Shown: in pieces, positions 57,067-60,160 of the stretch
Position numbering within the stretch: position 1 is the first letter of the stretch
Layout of the letters: every line of letters starts with the position of its first letter
DNA from: Candidatus Eiseniibacteriota bacterium
Lineage (GTDB): Bacteria; Eisenbacteria; RBG-16-71-46; CAIMUX01; WJJG01
NCBI GenBank assembly: GCA_023128935.1
Contig: JAGMDA010000001.1
Location: 1-60,160, forward strand
DNA: 60,160 nucleotides
Direction: 5' to 3'
Made by a program: the position numbers and the translations under genes
The notes under the pieces: generated by a model
What the model was told of the DNA's origin: nothing
Seen by the model: the letters and a program-made list of their open reading frames with translations, nothing else
Databases searched by the model: none

Positions 57067-57262
57067 ACCTTTCCTCCATTTTGGTGTAAGCTCTGTACGC
57101 CTCGATGAGAGCTGGTGCCTCATGCATGTCGAGGCCATCCGGCGAAAACTTCACGATTGCGTGAACAGCATCAATCAACTGAGCCACAACCCGAAGCCGG
57201 TCCAAGTACTCTGAGAAAGCACGCCTCCCTCTCTCGTTCGCCATTTCCTCACCAGTTTTCAT
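57026..57262 (-). CDS. Hypothetical protein, 78 aa
   Basis: The ATG at 57262 is chosen (AAAGGAGTTTGACT upstream) over an in-frame TTG six bases earlier. Helical, with LRVVAQLIDAVHAIVKF. Overlaps genes on both sides. No family recognised. Confidence 0.6.
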   Translation of the reverse strand: MKTGEEMANERGRRAFSEYLDRLRVVAQLIDAVHAIVKFSPDGLDMHEAPALIEAYRAYTKMEERYDPGHRRKTTSES

Positions 57263-57794
57263 AGTCAAACTCCTTTGGGTTTTGAATGTCGGCCAGAAGC
57301 TCAGCTACTTCACGCCGACTTGTTCCTTCGTCTTGGCCCGACCGACCCTTCATAATGACGTAGCGGTCGGCGACCTCCTCCTCGGTCATGCCAGCTTCCA
57401 ACCGACGCTCAATCGCGCTCCGAAGTCCTTGGCCTGGTTGAGCATCTTCCAGGGGAACGGCGGTGATAACAGTGAAGATCGATTTGGGCGAATAGACGTC
57501 GAAGCGCTTCCTGCCTGCCTTCCGTTCGTCGATGAGCCACTTCATTCGCTCGACCACTTTCTCTGCGCTACCAAGCTCCAGGAGAGCGTCTTTAGCGACC
57601 TTGACCCAGTATCCTCTCTTCCCCCTGGATCGAGGCGGAGCAAGGTTGAAGAGCAACGAGAACTCTTCCAGAACCATCACGACGTCCGCGTTGTAGGCGC
57701 GCCAGGTCGAGTTCGCGTACTTGGCGTTCTTCACGTAGAACTTGGCGATTGCGGCGTCGATTTGCGGTGCTCTTGGATTTCGTCTTTGTGCCAT
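57249..57794 (-). CDS. Hypothetical basic protein, 181 aa
   Basis: Start at 57794 with GAGGGAGGC upstream; the much longer open frame above it is in the winged-helix gene's region and has no ribosome site. Helical and basic, with a segment EAGMTEEEVADRYVI that could form a helix-turn-helix. It pairs with the winged-helix gene and may share its role. Confidence 0.6.
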   Translation of the reverse strand: MAQRRNPRAPQIDAAIAKFYVKNAKYANSTWRAYNADVVMVLEEFSLLFNLAPPRSRGKRGYWVKVAKDALLELGSAEKVVERMKWLIDERKAGRKRFDVYSPKSIFTVITAVPLEDAQPGQGLRSAIERRLEAGMTEEEVADRYVIMKGRSGQDEGTSRREVAELLADIQNPKEFDYENW

Positions 57795-58381
57795 ACGGCG
57801 TTTGCCTCCCTCAAGTTTGGTATCCCCCAACGAACGGCGTTGAGTCTGTCTTCTAGCCGGATCAGTAGGCCTCGATCGGCTAATCGGTTCAAGCTCTTGG
57901 ACGTTGCCCCTGAACCTCGCCCCAAGAACCGAGCGAGCCAACTTGCTCCTCGGCCATAAACCTCTCTGTCTTCGCTCTTCTTGTATTGCCCTCTCACCTG
58001 GGCTTCGACCGCTACCCACACGACTCGGTCCCACGACGAGAGTCCCTTCAGCTTGACGATGAACTGAGGAACCTTGGTCGCTTTTTCTCTCTTGACGCGA
58101 ACGACCTGTGTACAGTAAGTCGGGTAAGACGACTTGACGCCGGCCACAAAAGATCGCCGAATAAGGCCAACTTCGACTAGTTGCTCGTGGGCAAGCCGGA
58201 TTGTCTTTACGCTTTTCCCCAAAAGATGAGCGTGGATAGCCTGACTCGTATGGGACAAGCCTCCACATAGGTGAACATAGAAGAGAGCCGCATGCGCGGA
58301 GATCTGTCTCTCGCACAGATGGTCCCATATGCGGTCTGGTACTCTTGCATAACGATCAAACCTGAAATCTTTCTTGTCCAC
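57731..58381 (-). CDS. Double winged-helix DNA-binding protein (replication or control)
   Basis: 216 residues from a GTG start behind AGGGGGACGA. Two winged-helix units: SQAIHAHLLGKSVKTIRLAHEQ..GLIRR at ~47-76, and ASWLARFLGRGSGATSKSLNRLADRGLLIR at ~146-176. The layout resembles RepA/DnaD-type replication initiators or transcription regulators. First gene behind promoter P10, and iteron-like repeats lie upstream at 58461-58519, as expected for an initiator and its sites. Confidence 0.75.
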   Translation of the reverse strand: MDKKDFRFDRYARVPDRIWDHLCERQISAHAALFYVHLCGGLSHTSQAIHAHLLGKSVKTIRLAHEQLVEVGLIRRSFVAGVKSSYPTYCTQVVRVKREKATKVPQFIVKLKGLSSWDRVVWVAVEAQVRGQYKKSEDREVYGRGASWLARFLGRGSGATSKSLNRLADRGLLIRLEDRLNAVRWGIPNLREANAVWHKDEIQEHRKSTPQSPSST

Positions 58382-58401
58382 TCGTCCCCCTATCGGACCC
58401 C

Positions 58402-58441
58402 ATTAAAGCACATCTGCAGGGCTTTGTCAACGTCTGTCCCT
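58402..58441 (-). promoter_or_regulatory. Phage promoter, conserved family (P10)
   Basis: Minus strand: AGGGACAGACG, TTGACA (58425-58430), 17-bp spacer with CTGCAG, TTTAAT (58402-58407). Divergent from P4 across the iteron region. Confidence 0.9.
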
Positions 58442-58460
58442 CGAAGGCAGCTTTGCTTGC

Positions 58461-58519
58461 TCGTCCTCCGAGACGTCCACAATTCGTCCTCCGAGACCTA
58501 CGCATTCGTCCTCCGAGAC
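58461..58519. repeat. Three iteron-like repeats
   Basis: TCGTCCTCCGAGAC at 58461, 58484 and 58506 (period 22-23 bp), followed by a run of CTAGAAA/GGAACTAG repeats to about 58565. Between divergent promoters P10 and P4 and beside the winged-helix gene. Fits an origin or operator array. Confidence 0.65.
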
Positions 58520-58739
58520 CTACTAGGAACTAGAAACTAGAAACTAGAGAAAGGAACTAGAGAAACGTCGGGAAGGCATCGACGACCTTCGTCTTCGTCC
58601 TTCGCCTCGAAGAACGCGAGATGAGTCATGGTTGGCTGGTCAGAAACTTCGAAACGTAGAGCCAAAACCAAAGCGATCGAGCTCCTTGAGTTTCTTGAGC
58701 ATTGATTCTCACTAGCCCTCCGGCAACGATATTGGCTTT

Positions 58740-58779
58740 GGGGACAAACGTTGACAAAGCCCTGCAGACTGTGTTTAAT
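58740..58779 (+). promoter_or_regulatory. Phage promoter, conserved family (P4)
   Basis: GGGGACAAACG, TTGACA (58751-58756), 17-bp spacer AAGCCCTGCAGACTGTG, TTTAAT (58774-58779). Drives the tRNA genes and terS, and perhaps terL. Confidence 0.9.
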
Positions 58780-58802
58780 ATTCGGAAACGATCTTTCTGT
58801 CG

Positions 58803-58875
58803 AGGCCAGAAGCTCAACTGGACGAGCAATGCTCTCCAAAAGCAAAGGATGCAGGTTCGAGTCCTGTCTGGCCTG
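58803..58875 (+). tRNA. tRNA-Trp (CCA)
   Basis: Acceptor AGGCCAG/CTGGCCT, D arm GCTC/GAGC, anticodon loop CTCCAAA with CCA at 58836-58838, T arm GCAGG/CCTGT, G discriminator. No encoded CCA end. The bottom anticodon-stem pair is a mismatch. Confidence 0.9.
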
Positions 58876-58878
58876 TTT

Positions 58879-58952
58879 GCCGTTGAGGTGTAACGGTTTT
58901 GCATATCGGCTTGTCACGCCGAGGGTAGCGGGTTCGACTCCCGTCAATGGCG
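58879..58952 (+). tRNA. tRNA-Asp (GTC)
   Basis: Acceptor GCCGTTG/CAATGGC, anticodon stem TCGGC/GCCGA with loop TTGTCAC (GTC at 58913-58915), T arm GCGGG/CCCGT, discriminator G. Three bases behind tRNA-Trp. Confidence 0.9.
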
Positions 58953-58956
58953 TCCA

Positions 58957-59031
58957 AGGGCAGTAGCTCAGTCAGGTCAGAGCTCACGGTCTGGGCCCGT
59001 GAGGCCATCGGTTCGAATCCGGTCTGCCCTA
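58957..59031 (+). tRNA. tRNA-Pro (TGG)
   Basis: Acceptor AGGGCAG/CTGCCCT, D arm GCTC/GAGC, anticodon stem CACGG/CCGTG, loop TCTGGGC with TGG at 58992-58994, T arm ATCGG/CCGGT. Position 33 is C where nearly all tRNAs have U. Confidence 0.85.
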
Positions 59032-59076
59032 CCTTTGCGATTTTCCGGAACAAAATAGAGGAGCACAAGAGGACAA

Positions 59077-59694
59077 ATGAAGCCAGACGGAGGGACGGCA
59101 ATAAAGAAACAGGGAGCGGCGGTCAGACGACCGAAGGAGCTTGCTTTTCGCATCAGAGGCCACAGCTACCGAGAGGTGGCAGCGGAGTTTGGTGTTTCTC
59201 TTGCTACGGCTTACCGAGATGTCCAGATTGCCCTAAAGACACACGCCAAACTCGAAGCGAAGCTAGCAGCTGACCATTTGCGGCTTGAGCTTCACCGGCT
59301 AGATGTCGCGCAGGAAGCGATCTGGTCGAAGGTCGAAGATGGCGGTCTGGGTGCGGTGCAAACCTATATCAGCCTGTCAGCGCAGCGGGCTAAGCTTCTT
59401 GCCCTCTACGCCCCGACCGAAGTCCTGATTGCGGGACCGGACGGCGGACCGATCGTCATGGAAGTCGACGGCGGGGAGAAGACTCTCGCCAGAGTGTTGG
59501 CTATATTGGAGAAGGCAGGCGTGGTCGCCTCGCCGGACTTGGGGGAAGAGAATGAACCGAACGGACAGGATGCGGCAGTCGACGCAACACAGGTGGGGGA
59601 GACCGTGGCCTCGGTTGAAGAGGAAGAGGAAGAAGCCCTCACCGAGCGAGAAGTTGTCGCGTCTGCCGGAGAAGCGACTGGAGGTTGGGCCTGA
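59077..59694 (+). CDS. terS: Terminase small subunit
   Basis: 205 residues. Basic N terminus, then a helix-turn-helix (SYREVAAEFGVSLATAYRDVQ), a helical oligomer region and an acidic C-terminal tail (EEEEEALTERE) as in other small terminases. Recognises the packaging site and feeds DNA to TerL. Sits between the tRNAs and the 62-bp repeats that lead to terL. Confidence 0.85.
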   Translation: MKPDGGTAIKKQGAAVRRPKELAFRIRGHSYREVAAEFGVSLATAYRDVQIALKTHAKLEAKLAADHLRLELHRLDVAQEAIWSKVEDGGLGAVQTYISLSAQRAKLLALYAPTEVLIAGPDGGPIVMEVDGGEKTLARVLAILEKAGVVASPDLGEENEPNGQDAAVDATQVGETVASVEEEEEEALTEREVVASAGEATGGWA

Positions 59695-59695
59695 A

Positions 59696-59709
59696 GACGT
59701 GACCACGTC
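59696..59709. promoter_or_regulatory. Inverted repeat, operator-like (copy 2)
   Basis: GACGTGACCACGTC, right after the terS stop. Same 5-bp arms as copy 1 at 1396. Confidence 0.5.
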
Positions 59710-59749
59710 GCGGACAAGCCGGACTTACCCGTACGAAACGCGGGCAAAA

Positions 59750-59763
59750 GACGTGACTACGTA
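59750..59763. promoter_or_regulatory. Inverted repeat, operator-like (copy 3)
   Basis: GACGTGACTACGTA, 13 of 14 bases as copy 1, just before the 62-bp repeat array. Confidence 0.5.
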
Positions 59764-59769
59764 GTTGGG

Positions 59770-59980
59770 GCGCGTTTCGGGGTATCGGGGCCCGGCAATG
59801 ACTAGAGAATCTCGACAATCTACTGATTGTTGCGCGTTGCGGGGTATCGGACGACGGGAATGATTAGAGAATCTAGCCGACTACGAGATTGTGGCGCGTT
59901 GCGGGGTATCGGAGGGCAACAATGATGAGCAGATGGGCGAGAACGCGATTGAGCCGGTATTTGCGGACAGCAATGCTTAG
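59770..59980 (+). repeat. 62-bp-period repeat array between terS and terL
   Basis: GCGCGTTTCGGGGTATCGG at 59770, then GCGCGTTGCGGGGTATCGG at 59832 and 59894, exactly 62 bp apart, each followed at fixed distance by an AATGAxxAG element (59796, 59858, 59920) and a weaker fourth copy (59971). It fills the 309-base gap without a gene. Likely the TerS binding region (pac or cosB). Confidence 0.75.
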
Positions 59981-60003
59981 GCGATGGGGGAGAAAGAGCG
60001 AGA

Positions 60004-60160
60004 ATGGGGAGAATCGAGACATGGGAGCGCGTTTTGCGGGAGAATCCGGGCCTAGCGGAGGAGCTAATGACTTCTCTCATGCCCAAGCCGACGAAGTATG
60101 TGCCGCAGATGCCAACTCTTCTGCAGGCAGCGTTTTCCCGCACAGGGAGGCTTTCTACGG
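60004..60160 (+). CDS. terL: Terminase large subunit, N-terminal part
   Basis: Start ATG at 60004 behind GGGGGAG; the 52 codons read MGRIETWERVL...PTKYVPQMPTLLQAAFS and end on one base that joins with bases 1-2 of the window to give GTC, then YGGAAGGGKS. So the gene continues at base 1 without a frame change. The N terminus resembles the lead-in of terminases of this group (a PT..QAAF stretch ahead of Walker A). Confidence 0.9.
   Translation, partial: MGRIETWERVLRENPGLAEELMTSLMPKPTKYVPQMPTLLQAAFSRTGRLST

Noticed and set aside
57795-58328. Long in-frame extension of the 57249-57794 gene
   Set aside because: It overlaps the winged-helix gene antiparallel in frame use, has no ribosome site, and its sequence is low-complexity Arg/Ser/Pro without protein-like pattern.
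58537-58947. Minus-strand reading frames across the tRNA cluster
   Set aside because: They are antisense to clear tRNA genes and have no ribosome sites.
60125-60160. Apparent frameshift in terL near GTTTTCCC (a second frame reads FPHREAFYG)
   Set aside because: Overlapping the shared 7-base TCTACGG at both window ends forces a frameshift; direct joining of base 60160 to base 1 keeps one frame, so the second frame is taken as chance.

Overview
The window reads as one complete genome of a tailed double-stranded DNA phage with a long, non-contractile tail. It carries small and large terminase, portal, MuF-type minor head protein, scaffold, capsid, head-tail connectors, tail tube, frameshifted tail chaperones and tape measure, but no sheath gene. 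The last base joins the first directly in the large-terminase frame (the start is at 60004 and the frame continues into base 1), so the 60160 bases behave as one circular or circularly permuted unit. I see no integrase, excisionase or CI-like repressor, so a lytic life style is likely. The host cannot be named from sequence alone. Promoters are sigma70-like (TTGACA, 17 bp, TTTAAT), Shine-Dalgarno sites are strong, and the DNRLRE-type glycoside hydrolase would fit a soil or biofilm bacterium; Chloroflexota or another Gram-positive-like group is only a guess.

Layout. Plus strand, 58.7 kb through the origin to 29.1 kb: three tRNAs, terS, a 62-bp-period repeat array, terL, small genes with a membrane protein and a metallopeptidase-like protein, portal, a MuF head protein with an HELMH peptidase-like tail, a paralogue of that tail fused to a PI3/PI4-kinase-like domain, sulfotransferase, glycosyltransferase, scaffold, capsid, connectors, a GT4 glycosyltransferase, tail genes, fibre, and a secreted glycoside hydrolase ending at a strong terminator (29151-29190). 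Minus strand, 58.4 to 29.3 kb: a winged-helix protein beside iteron-like repeats, many small unknown genes, a 1.1-kb non-coding leader at 51.6-52.7 kb, genes separated by two hammerhead-like ribozyme elements, rhomboid and M41-like proteases, a replication operon (unknown acidic protein, DNA polymerase I, dUTPase, primase, DnaB-like helicase, PurZ/PurA-like enzyme), a nucleoside-transferase-like protein, an FtsH-like AAA protease with a membrane partner, a PD-(D/E)XK nuclease, a membrane protein, a phosphoesterase, two DNA methyltransferases and a 3D-domain protein.

Control. Nine promoters share the TTGACA-17-TTTAAT core (one with TTAAAT). Eight of these also share an upstream GGGACARACG-like element, and they split the genome into about nine transcription units. 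A tenth site has the -10 but a poor -35.

Most interesting: two 76-nt intergenic elements with the strand order of type II hammerhead ribozymes and covarying stems; a head-module pair of HExxH proteins, one carrying a kinase-like domain; three small paralogues ending in a WGEML motif, each next to a predicted protease gene; six predicted protease or peptidase-like genes in one phage; and a PurZ/PurA family gene inside the replication operon.
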